NCBI GenBank assembly: GCA_030762935.1
Contig: CM060881.1
Coordinates: 98,444,001 to 98,508,000, forward strand
Length of the DNA stretch: 64,000 nt
Direction of reading: 5' to 3'
Source: Hymenopus coronatus
Taxonomy: Eukaryota; Arthropoda; Insecta; Mantodea; Hymenopodidae
The notes below the pieces were generated by a model. It did no database searches and was not told where the DNA came from. It was given only the letters and a program-made list of their open reading frames with translations. Every line of letters begins with the position of its first letter. Position 1 is the stretch's first letter. The position numbers and the translations under genes are program-made. Below are positions 34,310 to 45,604 of this stretch, in pieces.

Positions 34310-34466
34310 GTTGTCCACTAACACACACGGACTTTTACCTAAATGTTGTTATTTATGCAGGGGACCATAAACATGTATATTACATCTCAGTACCAAATTT
34401 TGGGTAGAACACACTACCATTTCTATCTATTATTGCATTGTACATGGTAGACAATGTAAAAAAACT
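34310..34466 (+). mobile_element. Family H 3'-end fragment
   Basis: ACACACACGGACTTTT through CTCAGTACCAAATTTTGGGT to a decayed palindrome GTACATGGTAGACAATG. Confidence 0.7.
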
Positions 34467-34715
34467 AACGGCACAAGTGATTAGATATTTTGAGAGGTAT
34501 GTTTCGATTATGCTCGGTTGCTTGCTGACGTAACCTCAATATATTTCAGTTTAGTTCTGATGAAGAAATGAAGAAACATACAGCAAATATTCAAAATATT
34601 GAATACCTCTACCTAGAGCTGCCTCACGCTTTTGGTTTCTCCCATCTTGAAGAAATCAATACTAGGCGTTCCTATCCATTTCTCATCAGCAAACTGAGGA
34701 CTTTTATGTGTGTAT

Positions 34716-35345
34716 ATGTGTGTACGTTAAGGAGGGGTAGTCCACTCTGCAGCCGTGGTCTTGTATCTCAGACCCCTAGAAGAATGATGAGATGAGTGCT
34801 ATGTCAGAGGGCGGCCGATATCCAACAAGGAGAGAGCCGTCGTGGAGGGTCCCTGACAATTCACAAGCCGTTCATCCCCAGGCTAGTCCCTGAGTCCGTA
34901 GACAACCACTGGCACTAACCCGCCGCCGAGAGCTGTTTTTCCAGAGAACAGTTACTACCTCGAAATGACACCTCGTCGACACTTACAACCCTGAAAGAGG
35001 CTGGTTGGAATGAAATGAAGGAACAGGAAGTCCGGAGAAATGAAGAGTCATCTCCGGCATTCGCCTAATCACCTCAGAAACCCCCCGAAAAACCCTTGGG
35101 TCAGAGAGAGAAGATGGCCTCAGGAAGTCGATCACACGATCTCCCGAATGCCAGTCCGAGGCGAAATGCCTGAACTACTTTGCTCGGTAGGACTTCTGTG
35201 TAGTATTAGCTGGGTTAGTGGACCTTGAACGTGTGGAATTTTAAGTCTCGAATGAATAATTATTGTTTTCTCGAAAACATGATAGCCCTCAAACGGGACC
35301 GATCCCCTCTGCCGCTGGGCAAAAACTATTAGCAAACAAAAGACG
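34716..35345. repeat. G+C-rich block, probable unclassified repeat
   Basis: About 630 bp clearly richer in G+C than the flanks, including GCAGCCGTGGTCTTGTATCT, CCTCGAAATGACACCTCGTC and ACGATCTCCCGAATGCCAGT. Frames are short. It shows no TIR, tRNA head or RT motif. The composition contrast and sharp edges suggest an old mobile element or processed fragment. Confidence 0.4.
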
Positions 35346-36249
35346 GCCCTGTACTAGGTGTGAGAAGCAGGGTAGTAAAATCTGTTTTCTGAAGTCTCTG
35401 TGGACTCTGCTTGCAAGTCAAGAATCGTGCCTCAGTTAAGGGACTACTAGTGGTAGACTTGGCAACAGCAAGGGTTGGTTTCCAGCCGCACACATCCAAA
35501 CATTAAAGTCTTTGACAGAAGAGTTATGTTCTGAAAAATACTGTAAATGAGTTGCGTAAACTTCCCTCTCGTGTTTGAGATTTTGCATGCTTTAACAGTA
35601 ATTTCATGAAGTCCACGCGTTAGTATAATAATGAATGGAATATCCTTTATATCTACGGAAATGGGTATGAATATAGGAATGTTTTATATCTCATTTCCTT
35701 TACTTCCATAAAAAATCCTCCAAATTCTGTAAATATTGCATGGCATGGAATGGGATAGCTTATATTTGGAGTTCTCGGTTTCGATCCCCAATTTTTTTTT
35801 GGTAGTGTTTAACGCCCGCTTTAACTACTAATGGCACCTCAGGCGGGATCCCCAATGACCACCCATTCTGAGCCATGAGTATTTAACGGTTCACAAGGCG
35901 AATGCTCGAGTAGAGTCTTGCATCCCTCGGATTTTCTGTCCCTCCATGTTATTCCCTTCATCATTACATTCATCCTTAGATCGTTTTCCCGTTTCACGGG
36001 GGAAATATAGGCGATGGTGCTTCGTGGCAAGGATGTTCTCTGGAGTCCTCACCAGTTTTTCGATCTTCGGCTGGCTGTCGAGATATAATGATCCCTCCCT
36101 TGTGGGCATTGTACCCTTCCTATAGTCTACCTGGTTTATTTTGAAACATGGGAATTAAATATCGAGAGAGAGAGCGCACTACTGATTGCGCTGTTGTAGG
36201 TAACCCAAGACTGCATAATTGCATCAATCCTGCAACTTTCAGAAATTAA
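35346..36249. other. Unassigned, mixed composition
   Basis: Contains the group B SINE tail (35,795-35,870) and a G+C-richer part to 36,130 that may be more of an unclassified repeat. No gene. Confidence 0.3.
35795..35870 (-). mobile_element. Group B SINE 3' end with poly(A)
   Basis: Read inverted: CCCGCCTGAGGTGCCATTAG, AAAGCGGGCGTTAAACACTA, then A9. Confidence 0.68.
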
Positions 36250-36512
36250 ATAGAGTTTAATTTATGGCCGTTCTTTAACTACTGTGTTTCTGAGCGTCCC
36301 ATTCTATACTGGGTGTGAAATACCTCTTGAATTTATTCAAATGCCTCTTTATTTGGCTTAAGGTTCTTTAAGTGCCATAAATCTACGACATGGGACCAAC
36401 GGATTTACTTCCCTTCCGAAGGAAGCCGTGCTAAAGCATTTTAACGCCCAAAAAATCCATCGTCCTCCACCGGGTTTGAACCAGTGCACCATTGGTGACT
36501 ACATTGAAGCTA
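36250..36512 (-). mobile_element. tRNA-derived SINE, group A (tail type 2)
   Basis: Read inverted: CCAATGGTGCACTGGTTCAA head region, GGACGATGGATTTTTTGGGC, GGCTTCCTTCGGAAGG, then the type 2 tail with GGGACGCTCAGAAACACAGT and GGCCATAAAT. Confidence 0.7.
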
Positions 36513-36774
36513 TACCTTTAATACTTTCAAGCCAGCGTAGCTGGTAGGACTGCGATAGACGGCGGTAGTATGGATATACCGTCCTTTAGGTGTTTCTTGT
36601 AGGGTCCCGGCAAACGGCTACTATCCTCAGCTCCATTGTCATCGGGCGCTGAATTACATCCGTAGTCTTCAAACTCATCGTCCGATTCAGAGTTTCTTTC
36701 TTCTAAATTTATGATGAAATTATCCAACATATCATCAATGAAGAAAACAAGTAATTTAAATTATTATATTAATA
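36513..36774 (-). other. Acidic short frame, uncertain
   Basis: A minus-strand frame at 36,730-36,527 includes NLEERNSESDDEFEDYGCNS, an acidic stretch of the kind found before DDE domains of piggyBac-like transposases. Nothing downstream confirms it. Confidence 0.2.
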
Positions 36775-37549
36775 TATAATACACGAAATCTTCATTTTTG
36801 TACAGTAAGTTTTTGTCTATCTCTTACGGTTTAACCGTTATGCAAAATTCTGCAAAACTCATCCAGAATAAAGATGCCTTCAGAGGTTATTTCTAGAAAA
36901 TTCAATATATATATATATACATATATTTGCATTGTAAACATCTTTAACATAGGTATTTTAAGCAAAATCGTTAGAGCAATTTTTGAGAAAAACAAAAATT
37001 TCAAAACATTTTCCATGTAAAGGGTATTTAAGGTGGGGGGATTTTCTTGAAAATCATCGTGTCATATCCTTGGAAGATACTAAGGATAAATACCAAGCTT
37101 GGTGTTTAACGGTCGTTTCGTTTTTGAGCTATGGTATCTTCACATACACACACACGCGCGCGCGCACACATCTTTTTTCTAAAAATGTTTTTGCCAGACT
37201 CAGGGGAGCTCAAAACATGATACCGGTGAAATCTCTACATCGAGCTTTTGGGTGGAGTATAATACCTTCTCTATCCACTATGTAAGGTACTTTTTTTTTT
37301 TTTTTTTGGTAGTTTAACGTCCTTTAACCTGGTTTGGTCATATCGGACGATGAAGGGTAATTGATGATATGATGCTCGAATGATCTCGACATTCGTCTTC
37401 TCAGGATAAGGGAAAACCCCGAAAAAACTTTGTCCGGGTAACTCCCCTAAGCGAGATTCGAACTCACGACCTTTTGAATGTGAGGCAGACACGCTACCAG
37501 CACACTACCCAGGCTTGCTAAGCTACTTTGTATATACGAGTAGATAAAC
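36775..37549 (+). mobile_element. Family H 3' half interrupted by a SINE in its palindrome
   Basis: Starts GTACAGTAAGTTTTTGTC; reaches CTATCCACTATGTAAGGTAC at 37,290, then resumes after the SINE with TTTGTATATACGAGTAGATA. (AC)n/(CG)n at 37,143-37,168. Confidence 0.85.
37291..37518 (-). mobile_element. tRNA-derived SINE, group C, with target duplication
   Basis: Read inverted: head GGTAGCGTGTCTGCCTCACA with box B GTGAGTTCGAATC, body GGGAGTTACCCGGACAAAG, tail AAAGGACGTTAAACTACC then A18. Flanked by TAAGGTAC (37,283-37,290) and TAAGCTAC (37,519-37,526), within a family H palindrome. Confidence 0.88.
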
Positions 37550-38082
37550 GGTAGTGGTTAAAAAGAACCTGTAAATGTAACCTACTACATTTTTATCAGC
37601 ATTTGCAGAATGTTTGGCTGTACTTAATCTGTAATGCAAATACCTTTGTCAGAGTTTCACTGAGTTGCAGAAGCGTGTAAGTTTTATGATATCAGCCTCA
37701 ATTTTAAGGAGATTGTGGATCCGTTCCGGTAGATGTCCTTGCAACTTACTATTTCTTTACACTTTCTCCCAGAGCTGTTTCCTTTTGATGTACTGGCTAA
37801 ACTTTGCATTAATAACCGTTAAACATCTCTTCAAGTCTTTATAATGGTTGTAAAAACAGTAATAAAACAGTACAAAATAAGCAACGTTAAACCTTGACCG
37901 CTATGCACATACATGATAACTAGCAACACGCAGAAAATGTCTAACTTCTTTAACTCTTCCTTTGTGATTCATGTACCTAAAGGTTTTAAGTTTCTGTGTA
38001 GATTTATAAATGGGAATATCTTTAATTTTATTGGATTTTATTTTTGTTGGAACAATATTTGTACTTTTAATAAATTTCGCTT

Positions 38083-38170
38083 TCTCTGCATAGAACATGG
38101 TACGCGGGTAGAGAAGGTATTGTACTCCAACCAAAAACTCGATAACAAAATTTCATCGGAAATACACGTT
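38083..38170 (-). mobile_element. Family H 3'-end fragment
   Basis: Decayed palindrome (CATGGTACGCGGGTAGAG) and the AACTCGATAACAAAATTTCA segment. Confidence 0.7.
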
Positions 38171-38489
38171 TAGATCGGCCAACATCTCTAAGTCCACTTC
38201 GATTATATAGAAAAATACTTTTCGGTATTCGTTCGTTGTTTATTCTTATTTAATGCTATCTCTGTCTTGTTACATTCTTTGATTCTAATAGTCAATATTA
38301 TATGCTTAATTCTTCTCTAACAGTTTAATTTCATATCCTATCCGATCTTGTAAATCTGTTTGTAAATGCTTTTAAAGCATTTCTGCTACATTTTTTTTCT
38401 TCTTCTGTCCTTAGAGTTAATTATACAATGTTCGTTTCCATAAACCAATAAAGGGTAGCCATTGGTTTATAGATTTTCAGTGTTTTTAA

Positions 38490-38650
38490 ATACTACCCTT
38501 TGGTAAATGTTTAGTTATCTTTCTAATTTTTTTCTTGTTCTGTTTCAAAACCGGCTCTAACGCTGTTGATTATAATACCATAACCTATTTCAGATCTTTA
38601 AATGACAAAAGGTATATATTGAATTTTCTTGGAATAACATGTAAATATCT
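38490..38650 (-). mobile_element. Family H central fragment
   Basis: CTACCCTTTGGTAAATG through CGGCTCTAACGCTGTTGATT to TGAATTTTCTTGGAATA. Confidence 0.65.
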
Positions 38651-39272
38651 CTACTATCTGAAGGTATTTTGTGTTGTTATGATTACTTATTGTAACGTGA
38701 TATGGGAAGCAAACAAGCCGTTATCTGACACATTTAAGTCCTGATTTTATTTCTATTTCTACATAAAAATAATATTAAAACTAGTTTATCAGCCGAAGAA
38801 AGGTCACGAATTAGTTATTTATTGTCAAGCGTAGTACTTCCGACTACAAATCACCGTCATGCTTTGACCTTGGTGCGAGTAGACAGTCTATTGCTTAAAA
38901 ACCACATTAACCGGCAGTCTTTGGTGCCAAACGTGAATCTACAGTCTAACGCTTTCAGTGCAAAATGTGTCATACAAAAGTTAAGTAGGTGATAATATAA
39001 TGTGCCTGGAGTATAACAAGTGAAACCTCAACTTGGCTAATGTCTTTGCAAAATGCGATCTCACAGAAACCGAAATTTACTGTTTAGTAGGTAAGAAAAT
39101 ATAAAAACTATTGATAACTTATCATGGATCTTTGTATCAAGCTTTCCAACATAAGCTTCAAAATATCTTATCTGAAACAAAACACTATTAGTAATTTTGA
39201 GTGTAATTAATTGCAGATTAAACATAGGTTTAGTAGTTCTCAAAAGTATATGTTGATGTCAATATGTTCCAA

Positions 39273-39517
39273 GTCGCCCTCCGTGGTGTAATGGTTACCA
39301 TGCTAACTTCAAACCCTGCGAAGGACGATGGATTTTTTTCAGGCGTAAAAGTCCGTAGCATGGCTTCCTTCTATCCTTCCCGTGTCTAGATTTACGGCAC
39401 GCAAAAGAACCTCAAGCCTGATAGAGAAGCCTCTGAGCAAAATTAAACAGTCTTTCACACCCAATTAAGAATGGGACGCTAAGAACCACAGCGTCCATAA
39501 ATAAAACTTCATTTCAG
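39273..39517 (+). mobile_element. tRNA-derived SINE, group A (tail type 2), with target duplication
   Basis: Head TCGCCCTCCGTGGTGTAATG, hinge GGATTTTTTTCAGGCGTAAA, tail with CCTCAAGCCTGATAGAGAAG and GGGACGCTAAGAACCACAGC. It is flanked by 10-bp duplications TATGTTCCAA (39,263-39,272) and TATGTTCTAA (39,518-39,527). Confidence 0.85.
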
Positions 39518-39819
39518 TATGTTCTAAATGCTGACTTTGGGTCAATGGGAAAACTACATTTTAAATTCCACTCCTTTAGCTAGGAATCTAGTATTAGTAA
39601 ATCTGCCATGGTTATCTAAATATGTGTTTGTAGTGGGTAATTCTCGTGAGCGCTAGTGATTTATTAACCTGCGGTAGACGTCAAATAGGGCTGTGTACTC
39701 TTTCAGGGGAAATGAAAGTGAAATGTGTACAAACAAGAATATAGAGAGCAAATACTCCTATTCATAGACTGGGTACTAAAACAGGGAAGTAAAAGCAATA
39801 TTGCCGGGAATGGACAAAA

Positions 39820-40326
39820 TCTGATGGGTTACGTTCACGTTAGTTTGTCTTTATCTCTGTAACAAATTGAAAAAAAGCTTATTATTTTATTTACTCCGTG
39901 CTAATTGAGACAATTATCAGAAATTGCTTTCTTGTTAGTAGAAGGGAAATAAGGGAATACACTTACGCTAAATCAAGTCTAATGTTTTAAAAGATGATTG
40001 TCATGTGGGTGAAATCCGTTTCTTTGCATTGCCAGCAGTTAACAAAGAATGTGAAAAGTTTTAAGCATTTTAAAACTGAAACAAATAACGAGAAGTATTT
40101 TAAAAATGGTCAACTCCACGAAGATGTGTATGACGTAAATTGTGTGATTAACCAGGTCTACATTTTTGTATGCTAAGCTTTTATTTATCTCATGATTTAC
40201 CAGTGAAGCAAAATTCATAAAAATTTATCCAGAATAAAGAGGTATTCAGAGGCTATTCCCAGAAAATTAAGGATATAAGGTTTTAATGTTAATATTCTTA
40301 ATATACCGCATCTTAATAAAAATCAT
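39820..40326 (+). mobile_element. Family H 5' part
   Basis: TCTGATGGGTTACGTTCACG to ATCTTAATAAAAATCATTAG. Confidence 0.82.
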
Positions 40327-40327
40327 T

Positions 40328-40735
40328 AGTCAAAAATGTATACGATATAAATTGTATGTTAATAAGATCTAAATTTTTTGTGTATTACATTTTGTTATCT
40401 CTTAAGATTTGCCAGTTATACAAAATTCAGAAAAATTAATCAAGAATAAAGAGGTCTCTGGCTATTCCCAGAAAATTCAAGATAAACATTTTATTTGCAT
40501 ATAAATATCTTGAATAAACGGCATTTTAATCAAAATGTTTAGCTATTTTTGAGGAAATAAAAGTTTTCGAAACATTTTTTCATGTAAAGGGTAGTTTGGG
40601 TTGGGGGTATTTTTCTCAAAATCTTCGTGTCGTATCCCTGGAAGATACTAATCTTATATACATTACAGAGTTTTCGTTTTTGAGCTATCGTGTTCCTAGA
40701 CTTCACACGGACCTTTTCCTTAAACTGATTATTTC
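40328..40735 (+). mobile_element. Family H 3' part
   Basis: Starts at AAAAATGTATACGATATAAA, overlaps motifs already present in the preceding fragment (so a separate copy), and stops at CACACGGACCTTTTCC. Confidence 0.78.
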
Positions 40736-40973
40736 TACGACCGAGCATAATTGAGTAGTTTACGAACTCAATTCTGATTGCCAACTTGATTTTTACGGAA
40801 TCTACGCGAAAGAAGACCAGCAAGCGTAAAGTAATTTTGTTTCAACTTTAAACTCGCCAAAATAAACAGATCTGGAGCTACGTTTACCATGACTTAAGAT
40901 TTCAAATCATAGCAGGCCGTAAAAAACCAATATTATTGTTGTTCTGTGATGTATTTTGAGAAAATGGCAGATG

Positions 40974-41130
40974 TTGAGGATTATGATATCCTTAGAGATA
41001 GAAAGAAGCAGAATCAAATTTACTACCTGCTAAATTCCGAAACGTCTATGAGGCACAATACGAGAAATTTATAAAGTGTTGTTTAACAAATAACGAACTA
41101 TAACTCTTGTTGAATGGCTCAAACTTATCT
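40974..41130 (+). pseudogene. Second Crypton/DUF3504-like N-terminal fragment
   Basis: ATG at 40,974 opens MADVEDYDILRDRKKQ. A shifted frame then reads ESNLLPAKFRNVYEAQYEKF then IKCCLTNNEL before TAA at about 41,103. The motif LLP-K-R--YE--YE-F--WC is typical of the N-terminal SAM-like helices of DUF3504/Crypton-related insect proteins. It is a different member from the 5.6-kb fragment. No catalytic part is seen in the next 200 bp. Confidence 0.4.
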
Positions 41131-41326
41131 CAAATTTATTTAAGCTTTTGTTGCTTTTCTTTAAATATTACAATATTCTCGTAGAAAAGACATTGTATAA
41201 TACGCTTGTGTAAAGTTTATTTTTGTTTCTCGCGTGGTTGTGAATGCGTCTCATTTCACAATATTCCCGTTCGAATAAAAAAACACAAAAAAAAAATAAC
41301 TTTACGCTCTTACATCATAAGAGGAT

Positions 41327-41436
41327 GCAGGGAACCCTAAAGCATGTATTCTCGGTGAAACATTGGTATCGAAATTTTAGGTGGATTGCAATACCTTTTC
41401 TATACACTATGTAGGTATAATACGTGTAGAGAAAGT
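41327..41436 (+). mobile_element. Family H 3'-end fragment, head-to-tail with next copy
   Basis: GGGAACCCTAAAGCATGTAT to GTGTAGAGAAAGT; five bases later the next copy starts. Confidence 0.85.
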
Positions 41437-41441
41437 AAAAA

Positions 41442-42274
41442 GCTGATGTGTTCCATTCACATGACTTCCTATAGCGGTTTCGTAAAAGAAACTTTTCTTA
41501 CAAAAGATTATTCTTTATATATATATATATTTATATATATATATTTATATATATTATGATACACAGCAGGATTGTGTTATTGCTTGTTTCTTTGTAAGTA
41601 GAAGGTAAATAAGGGAATTGACAGGCTAAAGCAATGGTAAAATCTTTTAAAAGCCGATCGCTATGTGAAACATTTGAAATTACTTGCTAGAAGTAAACAA
41701 GAGACGAAAACAAAAATACTTCCCGTTTGGGTAATACTTAAGTAACTTAAAATTGAAACAAACTACTCGGAATTTCTCGAAGTCCATTAACTCTATGAAA
41801 AATGTATATGTTATAAATTTGTGTGCAGTTAGTTTATGTCTTTCTGTTACGTTTAACAGCTATGCAAAATTCATCCAGAATAAAGAGGCTATTCCCAAAA
41901 AATTTAATATGTTCATTTCGTTTGTCATTAAAATAACTTAAACATATGGCATTTTAATCAAAATCGTTAGTAATTTTTGCGAAAATCGAAATTTTGAAAA
42001 ATATTCCATTTGAAGGGTAGATAGGGGAAATTTTGTTGAACATTTTCATGTCGCATTATTGGAAGATACTGAACTTAAATCCATTAAACCGACTTTTCGT
42101 TTTTGAGCTATGCTACCCACAGACACACGGACATGTTTCTAAAAATGCTTTTTATTTTTGGATTCGGGGTTCTCATAACATGTGTTTCCGGCGAAATATC
42201 GATATCTAATATTTGGGTGGAATACAATACTTTATCTCTCCATCATGTATATTCCATAAGTGGCTAGAGAAAGT
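41442..42274 (+). mobile_element. Family H full-length copy
   Basis: 833 bp, GCTGATGTGTTCCATTCACA to GGCTAGAGAAAGT. A (TA)n tract at 41,516-41,555 lies near its start. Confidence 0.9.
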
Positions 42275-42278
42275 AAAA

Positions 42279-42415
42279 ATGCTTTTTTCTCTCTCTCTTC
42301 ACACAGTGAGCCCTAAAACGTGTATTTCCTGTGATATCTTTGTATCTATTTTTTGGACGAGATGCAAAACTTTCTCTACCTGCTATGTAAACTGTACATA
42401 CGTGCTGAAAAAAAT
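42279..42415 (+). mobile_element. Family H 3'-end fragment
   Basis: Repeats the terminal segment (CCTAAAACGTGTATTTCC to GTACATACGTGCTGAAAAA) directly after a complete copy. Confidence 0.75.
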
Positions 42416-43439
42416 AAAAACATAGATCAAACGAAATATGTGGCTTTAAAGCAAAGCTAACTAAACTAGACAACAATTGTCTATAAAATGATTTTGAAAG
42501 CAAAATAATTATCACAAATTACTCCATATAATTTGATAGTTGGGGATGGGATTATTCTTGTAAATCTTAGCAACAATTTTACTTTTGAATCATGCCGAAT
42601 TTAAATACCGAATTCGGAATATATAAGATTTTTCATTTCTGTAGCATTCTGTTCACATAAGCCAATTATCGCTCTCCAGAATTAATCTAGTCATCACGCA
42701 GAATTGCTTTGACCTGAATATTAATCGCTATTAAGTAAAATGGTAAAAGACTAGATTAACTTTAGAACGGATTTATTAAATTTTCCACGTGTAGAATGAC
42801 TTACGCTTAATTTTGAACACCGCCTGTGGTGCCCTATGTAGTAAAATTGGGCGTTAAACACTATAAAGAAAAAATCAATTTTCAGCCATAAGTATTTATT
42901 TTACATGGAGTATGTTTCGGAAGTACATGGTTCTTGAGTAATTAATGCTTCAAGCAAATATTTACTAATTTTTGACAGCACGTTTTCGGACGTAGCGAGC
43001 CGCTACGAACGACAGGTTTCCTCTCTTTTGAGATTTCGTCGAGGTTAGGTTACGTTAGGTTAGGTGTGTGTAAATTAACTGTATCGAAATAGTTGCCAAA
43101 AACTATTTCTAAGGGTTTTTGAAAAATCAATAAAGATTAGAGGGTTTTGTAGGAAAAAAACCTGAATTCCATTCTGTAGTCAAACTAAACACCTACCAGC
43201 TAAGTAGCGAAAATGCTTTATGTTCCATGTTTATGTGAACATTGGTATAACAACTTAATCATTTAGTTAGTATTAATGGCTATATATAAGTTAGTATATT
43301 TTACAAGATATTATATAGCTCAGATGATGTCATATGTGAAACCTAATGTATTATATTCAGTTATAAATGCGTATCAATTCCGTGCAGAAAAGCATGCAGA
43401 AATTATAACCATAATGTCACCGACTTATCAGTTAGTGTT
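42416..43439. other. Unassigned AT-rich stretch
   Basis: Holds the SINE tail at 42,822 and GGTTAGGTTACGTTAGGTTA near 43,043, an insect-type TTAGG-like run too short to be telomeric. Confidence 0.35.
42822..42876 (+). mobile_element. Group B SINE 3' end only
   Basis: CACCGCCTGTGGTGCCCTAT and GGGCGTTAAACACTATAAAG: a 5'-truncated copy. Confidence 0.7.
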
Positions 43440-43853
43440 CCCATAGGTTATGAATTATGCATAACTGATAAACCGTAAAAAAATTCCTAAACAAACAATG
43501 TAGATCCCGTTAAAATCCATAATTTGTCCTATATGTTTTTCTTGTAGATTGAACCGTTTTCGAGATACTCCTTTGTATTGATTACAGTTTTAAACTACGT
43601 AGCTCTCTCGTTTTATGTTGGCCAAGCAAGGCGAACCAAACTTCAATTGTTTCACATAGCCACCAGCTTGTAAAAGATTTGACTATTGCTAGTGTATTTT
43701 TTTACTTCCCTTCTACTTGCAAGGAAGCAAGAAAAATGTGAATTCTGATGTTTAACTCGATTAGTATGATATAAATAAAATAATAATCTTTTGTAAGGAT
43801 GGTTTGTATGTGGAATAGCTACAGACATCCATGTAAGTGGAATACATCAGATC
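43440..43853 (-). mobile_element. Family H 5' half
   Basis: TTATGCATAACTGATAAACC through TAGCCACCAGCTTGTAAAAG to ATCCATGTAAGTGGAATACA and CATCAGA. Confidence 0.82.
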
Positions 43854-44304
43854 TTTTCTTTTAAAATCTCTAAACCGAAAACTCATCACAACACATTTAG
43901 CTTATATGATAGTTTTATGAATTTATTTTTCAGAATGCACTTGAAACAATTCACATGTTGAATGAGCAAACTTGATGAGAATAGATAACATTACGAAAAC
44001 TTGTATTTATAAATAAAAAAAACTGAATTTCAGATTATCTTATTGGAATATAAATGGAAGCATCTGCGATATAAAAATTTAAAATTAATTTTAGCGTCTG
44101 AATATTCTTTTGGACGGTCCATTCAAATTTTAATTTTTCCAATATTTTTAGAAGGGCGTATTGCCTTATAAGGATATTAAAAACCATATTTCAATAATGT
44201 TAAATCTACTCAATTCACTAAGTTTTAAGGTTCATGACCCTTAATTGCAAAATATTAAATTACTGAGCAATCGTTATGAAGCGTTTTCTGTGTGCAAAAA
44301 GTGG

Positions 44305-44343
44305 AGAGAGAGAGAGAGAGAGAGAGGGAGGGAGGGAGGGAGA
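44305..44343. repeat. (GA)n/(GGGA)n tract
   Basis: Purine-only run. Confidence 0.9.
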
Positions 44344-44541
44344 AAGTGTTTTAATGGTAGCGAAAAACAGTATACATATATATACGTACAAATGATTTTT
44401 TTAAAAAAAAGAAAGTTCTACATTATTAATGTAATTTTTCAGACTTTTTTCATTCCAGACTTTATAAAAAATGTGTAGAAAAATCTAACTTTCCTAAATG
44501 TACATTTTGAAGCTAATTGGGCGATATTTTCAATATGCTTC

Positions 44542-44735
44542 CTCACCTTGACGGTCTGGGTTCGATCCCAAGCGATCGCATGTGAGATTTGTGGTGGACA
44601 AAGCGGTGCAGGGGCGGGTTTTCTCCGGTTTCCCCCACTAGCACATTCCATTGGGACTCCATCTTCATGTATCATCAGTGTCATCGCCTGCGCTGCCAGA
44701 GCAGTAAAAGCGGGCGTTAAACTCTATCCACTATC
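44542..44735 (+). mobile_element. tRNA-derived SINE, group B, with 11-bp target duplication
   Basis: 194 bp, box-B-like GGTCTGGGTTCGATCC, body GGGCGGGTTTTCTCCGG, CATCAGTGTCATCGCCTGCG, tail AAAGCGGGCGTTAAACTC. Flanked by the perfect duplication CAATATGCTTC (44,531-44,541 and 44,736-44,746). Confidence 0.9.
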
Positions 44736-45308
44736 CAATATGCTTCTATTTGTTGTACACATTTTTGTGTTTTGCTACTTACCAAAGATTTTTATTCTGC
44801 AGAACATATGGTACTTAATTTCCTTTAATTGGACATAAAATAGTCGTTTAAGATGCTATGTGATGGGTCTATTATTTTATGAAAAAAATACATAAAATTA
44901 AACGAAAAAAACGAAGTAATAACTTCTGTAATCCGGTTGAAGTCTTCACTGCTTCCAATTATAAAAATGCAAATAATGACCTATTAAAACAAGATATCAT
45001 ATATAAACCTTATCTTTATACGGCAGAAAGATCAAGGAACCAGAAAATACTCTATTTAAAAACAAATGTTGACCAAAACGGTGACTGTAAAGGGTCAGTA
45101 TACCTTATATCGGACTGAAAATTTTACCAATGAAGCTGAATAACCTTCTAGTTCATTGATATATGTGCTTTTATCCAATTACATATTTGTATATAAAAGA
45201 ACATAGAGTAGCTTCTCAGCTTTATATTACTTTCATTAATTGGTTTTAAAAATAAGAAATCTTACTAACACCATTGTGGATCCATGACACAAATTAGAGG
45301 TAGATTTT

Positions 45309-45595
45309 ACTTTCTCTACACGTACTATGTGCATAGTGTATAGAGAAGGTGTTGTAATGCACTCAAAAGTTTTGATACCGTGGAATCTGTCCGTGTGTGT
45401 GTATGTAGCATCTCAAAAACGAAAAGTACTTTCAATACCAAACGGACTTTTCCCTTCTACTTACAAGAAAACAAGCAATAAGACCATATCTGCTAATTTT
45501 TTCTTGGTTAGACTGAAGTAGATAGAAGAATGAACTTTTTCACAATTATTTGTTACAGGAATTTAGAGAAAGCCATGTGAATGGAACACATCAGA
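45309..45595 (-). mobile_element. Family H internal-deletion derivative (287 bp)
   Basis: Both termini are intact (ACTTTCTCTACACGTACTAT and AGAAAGCCATGTGAATGG with CATCAGA) with T runs outside, but the middle of about 560 bp is missing. It is the smallest copy with both ends. Confidence 0.9.
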
Positions 45596-45604
45596 TTTTT
45601 TAAT

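Larger units (their letters stand above)
37550..39272. other. Unassigned AT-rich with family H scraps
   Basis: Family H fragments at 38,083 and 38,490 are listed separately; no gene otherwise. Confidence 0.35.
43854..45308. other. Unassigned AT-rich with group B SINE
   Basis: Apart from the SINE (44,542-44,735) and GA tract, a frame at 44,879-45,118 (+) is AT-driven and motif-free. Confidence 0.35.

Noticed and set aside
43041..43070. Interstitial telomeric repeat (TTAGG)n
   Set aside because: Only three imperfect units; short GGTTAGGTTAGG-like runs are common in insect DNA.
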